64,000 nucleotides of DNA from positions 72,632 to 136,631 of the forward strand of contig CADEDA010000003.1 in assembly GCA_902825965.1 (NCBI GenBank), written 5' to 3'. A program made the translations under genes and the position numbers. The stretch is from an uncultured Gemmatimonadota bacterium. Lineage in GTDB: Bacteria; Gemmatimonadota; Gemmatimonadetes; Gemmatimonadales; Gemmatimonadaceae. The notes under the pieces are model-generated. The model saw only the letters and a program-made list of their open reading frames with translations. It searched no databases and had not been told where the DNA came from. Below, piece by piece: positions 45,543 through 52,962 of the stretch. Numbering within the stretch: position 1 is the stretch's first letter; each line of letters begins with the position of its first letter.

Positions 45543-47555
45543 GTGCGGATGGCCGTGCGTGTCGCCCTCGGCGCCGCCCGGACCCCGCCCACCGCTCACC
45601 TTCGCCCGCAGCGTCGGCACGTCGTACCGACGTCCCCCGCGCAGCACGGTCTCGATCCCGCTCAGGTCCGCGATGCGTTCGGAGGGCCGGCCGTTCACGA
45701 TGAGGATGTCGGCGACCTTCCCGATGCTCACGCTGCCGTAGTCCTTCGCGTCCTTTATGAAGCGGGCGGCGTCGATGGTCGCGATCTGCAGCACCCGCGC
45801 GGCCGGGATACCCGCCAGCTCATACATCTCGAGTTCGCGCCGGAACGTGGACCCGCTGGAGTTGTCGGTGCCGGCGATGAGCGGGATCCCGTGCGCGTAG
45901 AGCCGCTTGATGAGGTGCAGGTACGCCGAGTCGGCGCGCTGCTGGTCGCTGGAGCCCCCGGCGCCGACGACCGCCCCACCGCCACCGATCCAGAGATTGA
46001 ACGTGCCGTCGACGGCGGTGCCGCGCGCCTTGAGCACGTCCAGCAGCCGCGTCATGCCGGCGGAGTACACGTCGAAGTGCGGCGCGACGGCGGTCGCCAC
46101 CTGAGAGTACGCGCGCATGCGCGGCAGGTACAGCGAGTCCGGGAAGAAGTTGGAGAAGAAGAATGCGGCGTGCTGGATCTCGTCGTACCCGAGTGCGACG
46201 GCGGCCTCGATGCTCATGCCCCGCGGGATGTGCCCGCTCAGGAGCATGCCGTGCTGCCGCGCACGCGCCGCGATCACCGGCACGAGGTCGGGGTGCACGA
46301 CGTTGTACAGCTTGATCTGCCTGTAGCCCAGGGCGGCGTAGCGGTCCACCCAGGCGATCGCCTCGGCTTCATCCTTCACCACCGCCTCCGAGGGGCCGGC
46401 CCAGGCCAGCGGTCCCTCGATGAAGCCGGCGAGGATCAGGCGCGGTGCGGCCAACTTGCCCGCCCGCTCACGGTCGCGCAGCGAGACCGCCACGTCGAGG
46501 TCCGCAGCGAGGTCGCGCACGGTGGTGAGGCCGTTCGCGAGCTGCGTCATGCCGAGCGTGGACTGGCTCGCGACCTGCGCGTGTCCGTGCATGTCCCACA
46601 TGCCCGGCATCAGCGTCTTGCCCTTGGCGTCGATGACCGTCGCGCCGGCCGGGACCGGCACCGCATCACTCGCGCCGACCGCGACGATGCGATCACCGCG
46701 CACGATCACCGTCTGTGCCGGACGCAACACGCCGGCCTCGGCGTCGAAGAGGTCGCCGTTGACGATGGCGATGCTGCCGGCGGTGGCGGTGACGACGGTC
46801 CTCGCCAATGCCTCGGCACTGCGGTCGCGCCAGGCGAGCTCGATGGTGCGGAAGCTCGGGAGCAGCGCCATCACGTCGGGGCGCACGGTGATGAACCACT
46901 CCACGCCGGTGGACAGCAGGCCGCCGCGTTCGTCGAGCCAGACCGCGAACGGCGTGGGGGAGGTGCCGCGATAGACCGCGACGAGGCGTGCCCGCTGGCG
47001 CTTGCCGCCCACCGTGAGTGTGGTGTCGACGACGACCTCGGCCCGGGCGCTGCCGAGCGCCACGGTGGAGCCGCTGCGATCCGGTCGCGCGAGCAGGTGG
47101 CGCGCGAGTGCCGCGTTCTCGTACGGCGTGCCGCTGCGCACGAGGAGGGTGCGGGCGGGGTCTCCCGACAGGACGCGCGCCGCGGTGGCGCCGAGCGTCA
47201 CACGCACCGAGTCGCCCACGACCTCGATCCGCTCGAGCGGGTCACCCGCCGTGCCATCGGGGAGGATGGCGCGCTGCTCGGCGCCGAGGATGCGTCCGTC
47301 TGCCGCCACGCGGTAGCGCGTCTCCACGCGCCCACCCCGGTTGCGGTCCGTATAGATGAAGCGCGCCACCACCGAGTCCGGCGTGCTCCGCACCACGAGC
47401 CGGCCCGCGTCGCGCCCGTGGTTGCTCACGACCCACTCCTCGGTGCCGCTGCGCTGCTGTGCCGCGAGCGGTGTGCGGCCCGGGGTGGCGAGTGGCAGGG
47501 CGGCGGCGCTCAGCAGCAGCATCGCGCGGCGGACGAGGGGCGTGCGGTGGGACAT
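45537..47555 (-). CDS. Secreted metal-dependent amidohydrolase with unusual N-terminal extension
   Basis: A 672-residue protein with signal peptide ending TPLAAQQ (about residue 34). Residues 35-255 form a beta-rich region outside the amidohydrolase fold. The TIM-barrel domain then carries the metal ligands MWDMHGHAQ (HxH), IKLYNVVHP (Lys), SGHIPRGMS (His), EIQHAAFF (His) and IAGTDNSSG (Asp), typical of imidazolonepropionase/prolidase-like secreted amidohydrolases. The C-terminus is His-rich (GDTHGHPHP). Its start is 127 bases from the divergent copper chaperone gene, whose operator lies between them. Confidence 0.88.
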   Translation of the reverse strand: MSHRTPLVRRAMLLLSAAALPLATPGRTPLAAQQRSGTEEWVVSNHGRDAGRLVVRSTPDSVVARFIYTDRNRGGRVETRYRVAADGRILGAEQRAILPDGTAGDPLERIEVVGDSVRVTLGATAARVLSGDPARTLLVRSGTPYENAALARHLLARPDRSGSTVALGSARAEVVVDTTLTVGGKRQRARLVAVYRGTSPTPFAVWLDERGGLLSTGVEWFITVRPDVMALLPSFRTIELAWRDRSAEALARTVVTATAGSIAIVNGDLFDAEAGVLRPAQTVIVRGDRIVAVGASDAVPVPAGATVIDAKGKTLMPGMWDMHGHAQVASQSTLGMTQLANGLTTVRDLAADLDVAVSLRDRERAGKLAAPRLILAGFIEGPLAWAGPSEAVVKDEAEAIAWVDRYAALGYRQIKLYNVVHPDLVPVIAARARQHGMLLSGHIPRGMSIEAAVALGYDEIQHAAFFFSNFFPDSLYLPRMRAYSQVATAVAPHFDVYSAGMTRLLDVLKARGTAVDGTFNLWIGGGGAVVGAGGSSDQQRADSAYLHLIKRLYAHGIPLIAGTDNSSGSTFRRELEMYELAGIPAARVLQIATIDAARFIKDAKDYGSVSIGKVADILIVNGRPSERIADLSGIETVLRGGRRYDVPTLRAKVSGGRGPGGAEGDTHGHPHP

Positions 47556-47629
47556 GGAGGCCTCGGGTGGCGAGTCGCCGCAGAATATGCGGGCGGGCCG
47601 CTCCGGGCGCTCCGGGCGTCGGGTTTGCC

Positions 47630-47650
47630 ATAGGGGGAGGGGGTATATAG
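47630..47650. promoter_or_regulatory. Probable CsoR operator within the copZ-csoR promoter
   Basis: Two runs of five G separated by one A are flanked by ATA on the left and TATATAG on the right. This resembles the A/T-flanked G-tract operators of CsoR/RcnR-family repressors. TTGCCA at 47625-47630 and TAGATT at 47648-47653 (17 bases apart) or TATAGA at 47646-47651 could be -35 and -10, so the operator covers the promoter. A ribosome binding site GAGGA follows at 47670-47674. Confidence 0.65.
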
Positions 47651-47681
47651 ATTCCGGCTGTACCCCTACGAGGAACGGCAC

Positions 47682-47891
47682 ATGTCGAAGCTGACGATGG
47701 AGATCACCGGGATGACCTGCGGCCACTGCGTGGCTGCGGTGCAGCGGACGCTCAAGGGTCTGGACGGCATCACCGCCCAGGACGTGCGGATCGGGAGCGC
47801 CGACGTGGAGTTCGATGAGGGTCGGGTGAATGCGGCGCAGATCGCGGACGCGATCGCGGACGAGGGCTACACCGTCGTGGCGACGCGATGA
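47682..47891 (+). CDS. copZ: HMA-domain copper chaperone
   Basis: A 69-residue CopZ-like protein consisting of one heavy-metal-associated domain, with the metal site M-T-C-G-H-C at residues 11-16. The His between the cysteines is typical of bacterial CopZ. It binds Cu(I) in the cytosol for delivery to an exporter or to the repressor. The stop overlaps the csoR start (ATGA). No CopA ATPase is present in the window. Confidence 0.92.
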   Translation: MSKLTMEITGMTCGHCVAAVQRTLKGLDGITAQDVRIGSADVEFDEGRVNAAQIADAIADEGYTVVATR

Positions 47892-48241
47892 GCCGCGCGG
47901 CGCTGAAGGTCCAGGCCTCGGGCTGCGGATGTGCCGCCCACGCGCAGGATGGGCGCAAGGCGGTCGCGGTGGACGCCGACGTGAAGGACGGCAACCTCAA
48001 GCGCCTGCGCCGCATCGAAGGCCAGGTGCGCGGCCTGCAGAAGATGGTCGAGGAGGACCGCTACTGCGCCGACGTGCTCACGCAGATCTCGAGCGTGCAG
48101 GAGGCGCTGCGCGGCGTGAGCCGCGAGTTGATGCGCAACCACCTGCGGCACTGCGCCACCTCGGCCTTCCGGGCCGGTGACGCCGAGGCCGACGCGATGT
48201 ACGATGAGTTGGTGGACCTGATGTACAAACACAACCGTTGA
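47888..48241 (+). CDS. csoR: CsoR-family copper-sensing repressor
   Basis: A 117-residue metal-sensitive repressor. LKRLRRIEGQVRGLQKMVEEDRYC is the family signature. The Cu(I) ligands Cys60, His85 and Cys89 have exactly the C-x24-H-x3-C spacing of CsoR, which favours copper over nickel or formaldehyde sensing. An N-terminal extension (residues 9-22) carries an extra C-G-C...H cluster that ordinary CsoR proteins lack and that might take metal from CopZ. It is co-translated with copZ and probably autoregulates through the G-tract site upstream. Confidence 0.92.
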   Translation: MSRAALKVQASGCGCAAHAQDGRKAVAVDADVKDGNLKRLRRIEGQVRGLQKMVEEDRYCADVLTQISSVQEALRGVSRELMRNHLRHCATSAFRAGDAEADAMYDELVDLMYKHNR

Positions 48242-48277
48242 CGCCGCACACGCCGCTCCCCCTTCCATCCTCCTGCC

Positions 48278-49261
48278 GTGACGACGCTCCCTCCGGGCTG
48301 GCCGATCTCCTTCGCTGATGTCGTGGCGGCGAGCGAGCGCCTGCAGCCGCACCTCACGCCCACGCCGTTGCGGGCGTACCCGCAGCTCGACGCCCTCGTG
48401 GGGCACGACATCCGTGTGTGGGTGAAGCACGAGAACCACCAACCCACGCAGTCGTTCAAGATCCGCAACGGTCTCAACGCGATCCTCGGGCGCAGCGCCG
48501 AGCAGCGCGGGGCCGGCGTGATCGGGGCGAGTACCGGCAATCACGGGCAGGGGGTGGCCTATGCCGGCCGCCTCACGCGTACGCCGGTGACGATCTGCGT
48601 GCCGCTGGGGAACAATCCGGCGAAGAACGACGCCATCCGCGCCCTCGGCGCGGAGTTGGTGGAGGTCGGGGACACCTACGACGAGACCGTGCGCGCCTGC
48701 CAGCAGATGGGCAAGGAGCGTGGGCTCGCGCTCGCGCACTCGACCAACGATCCGCTGGTGATCGCCGGGGCCGGCACCATGACGATGGAGATCCTCGACC
48801 AGGCCCCGGAGCTCGACGCGCTGGTGATCGCCCTCGGCGGTGGGTCGCAGTCCGTGGGGGCGATGACGGTGGCGGCGGCGCGGAAGCCCGGGCTCAAGGT
48901 CTACGCGGTGGGCGCGGCGGGCGCGCCGGCGCAGTACGAGAGCTGGACGCGCGGGGTGCGGCTGGAGGGCCAGCCGGCGAAGACCTTCGCCGAGGGCATC
49001 GCGACCGGGTCGGCGTACACGCTGACGTTCGACGCGCTGCGCGCGGGACTGGCGGGCTTCGTGACGGTGAGCGAAGCCGAGTTGTATCAGGCGGTGCGGG
49101 ACCTGATCCGCATCACGCGCAACCTGCCGGAGGGCGCCGGAGCCGCCGGCCTCGCCGGACTGCGGCGCCTCGCACCGGACCTGCGGGGGAAGCGCGTGGG
49201 GATCGTGATGTGCGGCGGCAATCTCAGCGACCGCGATCTGGCGATCGCGGTCGCTGGCTAG
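48278..49261 (+). CDS. Threonine/serine dehydratase-like PLP enzyme
   Basis: A 327-residue fold-type II PLP enzyme, GTG start. The Schiff-base lysine is K61 in TQSFKIRNG, with STGNHGQGVAYAG binding the cofactor carboxylate side. The phosphate loop reads GGGSQSVG where threonine dehydratases usually have GGGGL, so the specificity (threonine, serine, 3-hydroxyaspartate or other) is open. There is no C-terminal ACT regulatory domain, making it a catabolic-type or diverged member. It is cytosolic, 36 bases after csoR, and converges with the ridA-like gene (3-base gap). Confidence 0.87.
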   Translation: MTTLPPGWPISFADVVAASERLQPHLTPTPLRAYPQLDALVGHDIRVWVKHENHQPTQSFKIRNGLNAILGRSAEQRGAGVIGASTGNHGQGVAYAGRLTRTPVTICVPLGNNPAKNDAIRALGAELVEVGDTYDETVRACQQMGKERGLALAHSTNDPLVIAGAGTMTMEILDQAPELDALVIALGGGSQSVGAMTVAAARKPGLKVYAVGAAGAPAQYESWTRGVRLEGQPAKTFAEGIATGSAYTLTFDALRAGLAGFVTVSEAELYQAVRDLIRITRNLPEGAGAAGLAGLRRLAPDLRGKRVGIVMCGGNLSDRDLAIAVAG

Positions 49262-49264
49262 CCG

Positions 49265-49699
49265 TCACTTGCTCGGCATCGTCGCGATGCACTCGATCTC
49301 GAGCTTCGCGTTCGGCACCACGAGGGCCTTCACCACCACGGTGGTGCGCGCCGGCGGGGCACTCGGCCAGAACGTCGCATAGGCCTCGTTCATCCCGCGG
49401 AAGTCCGCGCCCTCGACGAGGAACACCGTGCACTTCACCGCGTGCTCCATCGTGGTGCCGGCCATCTCGAGCGTGCGCTTGAGGTTCTCGAGCGTGCTCT
49501 TGGTTTGACCCTGGATGGTGGTGTCGGCGTTGGCGCCGCGCGAGGGCAGGGCGCCCGAGGCGTAGACCATGTTGCCGACGCGGATCGCCGGCGTGAGGAC
49601 GGCGCTCGACTGGCCGATCGCCTCACGGGCCTGCGCAGAGAGCGGGCCAGCCACGACGGCGGTCAGCAGGACGGCACAGCACAGCGACGGGACACGCAT
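49265..49699 (-). CDS. Exported RidA/YjgF/UK114 family protein
   Basis: A 144-residue protein: signal peptide (residues 1-23, ending GPLSAQA) followed by a full RidA domain (VGNMVYASGALPS, TLENLKRTLEMAG, the catalytic Arg in PPARTTVVVKALVVPNAKLEIE). RidA hydrolyses reactive 2-imino/enamino acids to keto acids and ammonia, and most studied members are cytosolic. Here it follows a cytochrome c gene by 13 bases on the same strand, divergent from a Tat-exported FAD oxidoreductase, so its likely substrate is an imine made in the periplasm. Confidence 0.88.
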   Translation of the reverse strand: MRVPSLCCAVLLTAVVAGPLSAQAREAIGQSSAVLTPAIRVGNMVYASGALPSRGANADTTIQGQTKSTLENLKRTLEMAGTTMEHAVKCTVFLVEGADFRGMNEAYATFWPSAPPARTTVVVKALVVPNAKLEIECIATMPSK

Positions 49700-49712
49700 C
49701 AGAGACTCCGGG

Positions 49713-50267
49713 TCAACGAGGAGTGCCGCGCAGCGCGGCGGGGGAAGCGGCAGGGGACAGGGCGGACGCCGCCGGTGAGGCGGCAGGGAACGCGAGGCGG
49801 ATGAGCGCGAGACCGCTCGAGTCGGACGGGACCGCCGATGTACCCACCGGCATCCCGTTGACCTTCATGAGGTACGCAACGATCGATGCGTACGTTCCGA
49901 CCGAGAGCGAGCCCGGTTCATGCTCGGGCATCGTGGAGCGGATGAGCTCGAACAGGTCGAACGCGCTCCGTCCACCCCACTTGAGCCGGAAGTCGGCGTT
50001 GGCGAGCGATCCCACGGCGTGGCACTCGAGGCAGGCGGAGCGGAACCACTGTTCGCCGAGGTCGAGCTGCTTTGCCGCGTCAGCCGCCGCGGCGGCGGGG
50101 TCGGTCGGCGCGGGAGCCTGCGCGCGCAGCGGCGACGACGCGATGGCCGTGCTGAGCGTGACCACCGCGGCGACGGCCGCCGGAGCGCCGAACGCGGCGC
50201 AGTATGCGCGCAGGCCGGCCGTCAGCGGATGACCGGTGCACATCGTAAGAAATCGGAGGGAACGCAT
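49713..50267 (-). CDS. Periplasmic monohaem cytochrome c
   Basis: About 184 residues, with an N-terminal signal/anchor ending near SSPLRAQAP. One haem motif, C-L-E-C-H, lies near residue 81, and a candidate Met ligand in RSTMPEHEPGSLS. KWGGRSAFDLFELIRSTMP and VAYLMKVNGMPVG closely parallel the cytochrome at 58764-59243, showing the two are paralogues. The C-terminus is an Ala/Ser/Pro tail. The start is uncertain: ATG 50267 or ATG 50243; neither has a ribosome binding site. It heads a two-gene unit with the exported RidA and diverges from the FAD oxidoreductase. Confidence 0.85.
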   Translation of the reverse strand: MRSLRFLTMCTGHPLTAGLRAYCAAFGAPAAVAAVVTLSTAIASSPLRAQAPAPTDPAAAAADAAKQLDLGEQWFRSACLECHAVGSLANADFRLKWGGRSAFDLFELIRSTMPEHEPGSLSVGTYASIVAYLMKVNGMPVGTSAVPSDSSGLALIRLAFPAASPAASALSPAASPAALRGTPR

Positions 50268-50414
50268 CGCCGTGGAAGCTGACCGGGGCCCAGAGCGTCG
50301 GCAAGCCCTCTGCGCGATTGCCAAGCCCCGTCCGTGGAGCGAGTTTTTCGCTCGGACGACCACGCCTGCGGGCGTGGCGTGATGCACTCCTTCGACGCCC
50401 TCGCCCCCGCCGGA

Positions 50415-51848
50415 ATGTCGGACGCACCTGACAGCCTCGACGCGACCGTCGCCCGTCGCGATTTCCTCCGCCTCGCCGGACTCGGTACCGGTGCACTGCT
50501 CACCGGTGGTGTGCCGGCCACGGTCTCGGCCGCCGAGTCACTCGCGTCGCCGTCGCCCGTCCGAGCAGGCAAGGCCCGCGCGACCAGCCACATCATCGTC
50601 ATCGGTGCCGGCGCTTGGGGGGCGTTCACCTCCTGGCACCTGCGCAAGGCGGGCCACCGGGTGACGGTGATCGATCAATACGGCGTCGCCAACTCGCGAT
50701 CCACCAGCGGCGACGAGACGCGCGGCATCCGCTCGTCGTACGGCGATCGCACGCTGACGCCGGAGCTCTGGACGGCGTGGGCGCGCAAGAGCATCGAGCG
50801 CTGGCGCGAGTTCGACGCCGAGCACGGCAAGCGGTTCGGCACGCGGTACTTCTTCACCACGGGTGACGTGATCCTGCGCGAGAAGGCGGAGCCGTTCACC
50901 ACCAAGACGCTCGAGTTGTGGACCAAGCTCGGTGTGCGGCACGAGGTGCTGACCACCGACGAGGCCAAGCGCCGATGGCCGCAGATCAACGCGGACGGGC
51001 AGGGCATCGTGGTGTACGAACCCGATGCCGGCGTCGCGCGGGCGCGCGACTCCATCCAGGCAGTGGTCGCGCTGGGGCGGGACGCCGGTGTCGAGTTCCG
51101 GCTCGGCCGCGTGACCCCGGGGGCGATCGCGAACGGCCGGATGCAGGGCGTGACCCTCGGCGACGGTACCCGGCTCGAGGCGGACGCGTATGTGTTCTGC
51201 TGCGGCCCGTGGATGGAGAAGGTCCTGCCGATGGCGCTCAAGAACAAGACGCGCCTCCCGATCGGACACGTGTGCTACTTCGGCACGCCGATGGGCGACG
51301 ATCGGTTCACGTTCCCCAACCTCCCGACCTGGAACGTGCCCGGGGTCACCGGCTGGGCGGCGCTGCCGGTGGACAGCCGCGGGTTCCGCGTGCGCGGCGC
51401 GATCGCGCCGCCGGCGCCGCCGCGCGCCGCGGATGCGCCGCCGCCCCCACCTCCCACACCGGCGCCGGTCGACCCGCGGCAGCAGGACCCGGATCTCAGC
51501 TCGCGCTGGTCGAGCCAGGAGCGCATCGACGGATCGCGGCGTGTGCTCGCCAAGTACTTCCCGGCGCTGGCCGATGCACCGCTGCTGGAGACGCGCTCCT
51601 GCCACTACGAGAGCAGCGTGAACCGGAACTTCATCGTGGACCGCGTGCCCGGGGCGGAGAACGCCTGGATCGCGGGCCTCGGACAGGCCGAGGGGTTCAA
51701 GTTCTCGATCGTGATGGGCGAGTACGCCGCGTGGCGCGTGCTCGGCGACAGCGGCGACGCGACGATCGCCGAGGCGTTCCGGCTGCCGACGCAGGAATAC
51801 GACCCACAACCAGCGGCCACTGCGCCGCGCGGAGAGGACGACGCATGA
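50415..51848 (+). CDS. Tat-exported FAD-dependent amine oxidoreductase (DAO / sarcosine oxidase-like)
   Basis: A 477-residue flavoprotein. The twin-arginine signal ARRDFLRLAG is near residues 14-23, so the holo-enzyme is exported. The FAD dinucleotide motif HIIVIGAGAWGAFTSWHLRKAG follows, then GDETRGIRSSYGD as in monomeric sarcosine/N-methyltryptophan oxidases. Cys396 in ETRSCHYESSVNRNF lies where those enzymes attach FAD covalently, and GLGQAEGFKFSIVMGE matches their C-terminal FAD loop. A Pro/Ala-rich insert (about residues 331-357) is unusual. The start is ATG 50415, with 50382 possible. The stop overlaps the NHL gene (ATGA). Substrates would be secondary amines or amino acids. Confidence 0.87.
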   Translation: MSDAPDSLDATVARRDFLRLAGLGTGALLTGGVPATVSAAESLASPSPVRAGKARATSHIIVIGAGAWGAFTSWHLRKAGHRVTVIDQYGVANSRSTSGDETRGIRSSYGDRTLTPELWTAWARKSIERWREFDAEHGKRFGTRYFFTTGDVILREKAEPFTTKTLELWTKLGVRHEVLTTDEAKRRWPQINADGQGIVVYEPDAGVARARDSIQAVVALGRDAGVEFRLGRVTPGAIANGRMQGVTLGDGTRLEADAYVFCCGPWMEKVLPMALKNKTRLPIGHVCYFGTPMGDDRFTFPNLPTWNVPGVTGWAALPVDSRGFRVRGAIAPPAPPRAADAPPPPPPTPAPVDPRQQDPDLSSRWSSQERIDGSRRVLAKYFPALADAPLLETRSCHYESSVNRNFIVDRVPGAENAWIAGLGQAEGFKFSIVMGEYAAWRVLGDSGDATIAEAFRLPTQEYDPQPAATAPRGEDDA

Positions 51849-52933
51849 TGCGCCGCTCGCATGGCCTCGGATGGACGTTGACGGTGCTGCTCGCCGTCGG
51901 AACGGGTGCGCCGGACCTCGCGGCGCAGGCCGCCCCGGTCAACGACCGACCCAACCCGTACCGCACGGTGGAAGGCTGGGCCAAGCTCCCGGCCGGCCGC
52001 GTGTGGGGCTCGACGAGTGCCGTCGCGATCGACAAGGACGGCGAGAGCGTCTGGGTGGGCGAGCGCTGCGGGCAGAACAGCTGCGTGGGCTCGGACCTCG
52101 ACCCCGTGCTGTTGTTCGACAAGCACGGCACGCTGGTCCGTTCGTTCGGCAAGGGTATGGTGAACTGGCCGCACGGCATCCACGTCGACTTCGAGGGCAA
52201 CGTCTGGATCGTGGACGGCCGCGACAACAAGCCGGTGGTGCCGCGCAACGCGCCGGCGGATGCGCCCCCGCCGCCGATGCCGGCCCGCGTGTTCGGCCAC
52301 CAGGTGCTCAAGTTCTCGCCCACGGGCGAGTTGCTCATGCGGCTCGGCACCGACGGCGGTGCCCGCGAGCCCGGCTTCTTCTACCAGCCCAACGCGGTCT
52401 ACGTGGCGCCCAACGGCGACATCTTCGTGGCGGAGGGTCACGCCTCCGGTGCCGACGCCAACGCGCGCGTGCTCAAGTTCGACAAGTCGGGCAAGCTGCT
52501 CGCCAGCTGGGGCAAGAAGGGCACCGGGCCGGGCGAGTTCGACCAGCCGCACGCCCTGGCGATGGATTCGCAGGGGCGGCTCTTCGTCGGTGACCGCACC
52601 AACAACCGGATCCAGATCTTCTCGCAGGACGGTCGGCTGCTCGACACGTGGTTCCAGTTCTCCCGGGCCAGCGGGATCTTCATCGACAAGCAGGACAACA
52701 TCTACGTCGCGGACTCGGAGTCGGGATCGATCGCCCCGACGCGGCCCGAGTGGCAGCGTGGCATCCGTATCGGCAGCGCGCGCACGGGCGCGGTGACGGC
52801 GTTCATCCCCGACCCCGTGAAGGAGACGCGCAACACGAGCGCGGCCGAGGGCGTCGCCGTGGATGCCAAGGGCGTGATCTACGGGGCCGAGGTCGGTCCG
52901 CGCGCGCTCAAGCGGTACGAGAAGCAGCCCTGA
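51845..52933 (+). CDS. Secreted NHL-repeat beta-propeller protein (PAL-like)
   Basis: A 362-residue protein with a signal peptide ending PDLAAQ (about residue 28). NHL repeats are clear: NWPHGIHVDFEGNVWIVDG, YQPNAVYVAPNGDIFVAEG, DQPHALAMDSQGRLFVGDR and ASGIFIDKQDNIYVADS. The fold resembles peptidyl-hydroxyglycine amidating lyase and similar periplasmic propellers; lyase residues were not verified. Cys residues in GERCGQNSCVG may form a disulfide. It is coupled to the FAD oxidoreductase and is related in sequence to the propeller at 60694-61893. Confidence 0.87.
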   Translation: MMRRSHGLGWTLTVLLAVGTGAPDLAAQAAPVNDRPNPYRTVEGWAKLPAGRVWGSTSAVAIDKDGESVWVGERCGQNSCVGSDLDPVLLFDKHGTLVRSFGKGMVNWPHGIHVDFEGNVWIVDGRDNKPVVPRNAPADAPPPPMPARVFGHQVLKFSPTGELLMRLGTDGGAREPGFFYQPNAVYVAPNGDIFVAEGHASGADANARVLKFDKSGKLLASWGKKGTGPGEFDQPHALAMDSQGRLFVGDRTNNRIQIFSQDGRLLDTWFQFSRASGIFIDKQDNIYVADSESGSIAPTRPEWQRGIRIGSARTGAVTAFIPDPVKETRNTSAAEGVAVDAKGVIYGAEVGPRALKRYEKQP

Positions 52934-52962
52934 GCCGTCCCTTCCCACTCGCCGAGCACTCC

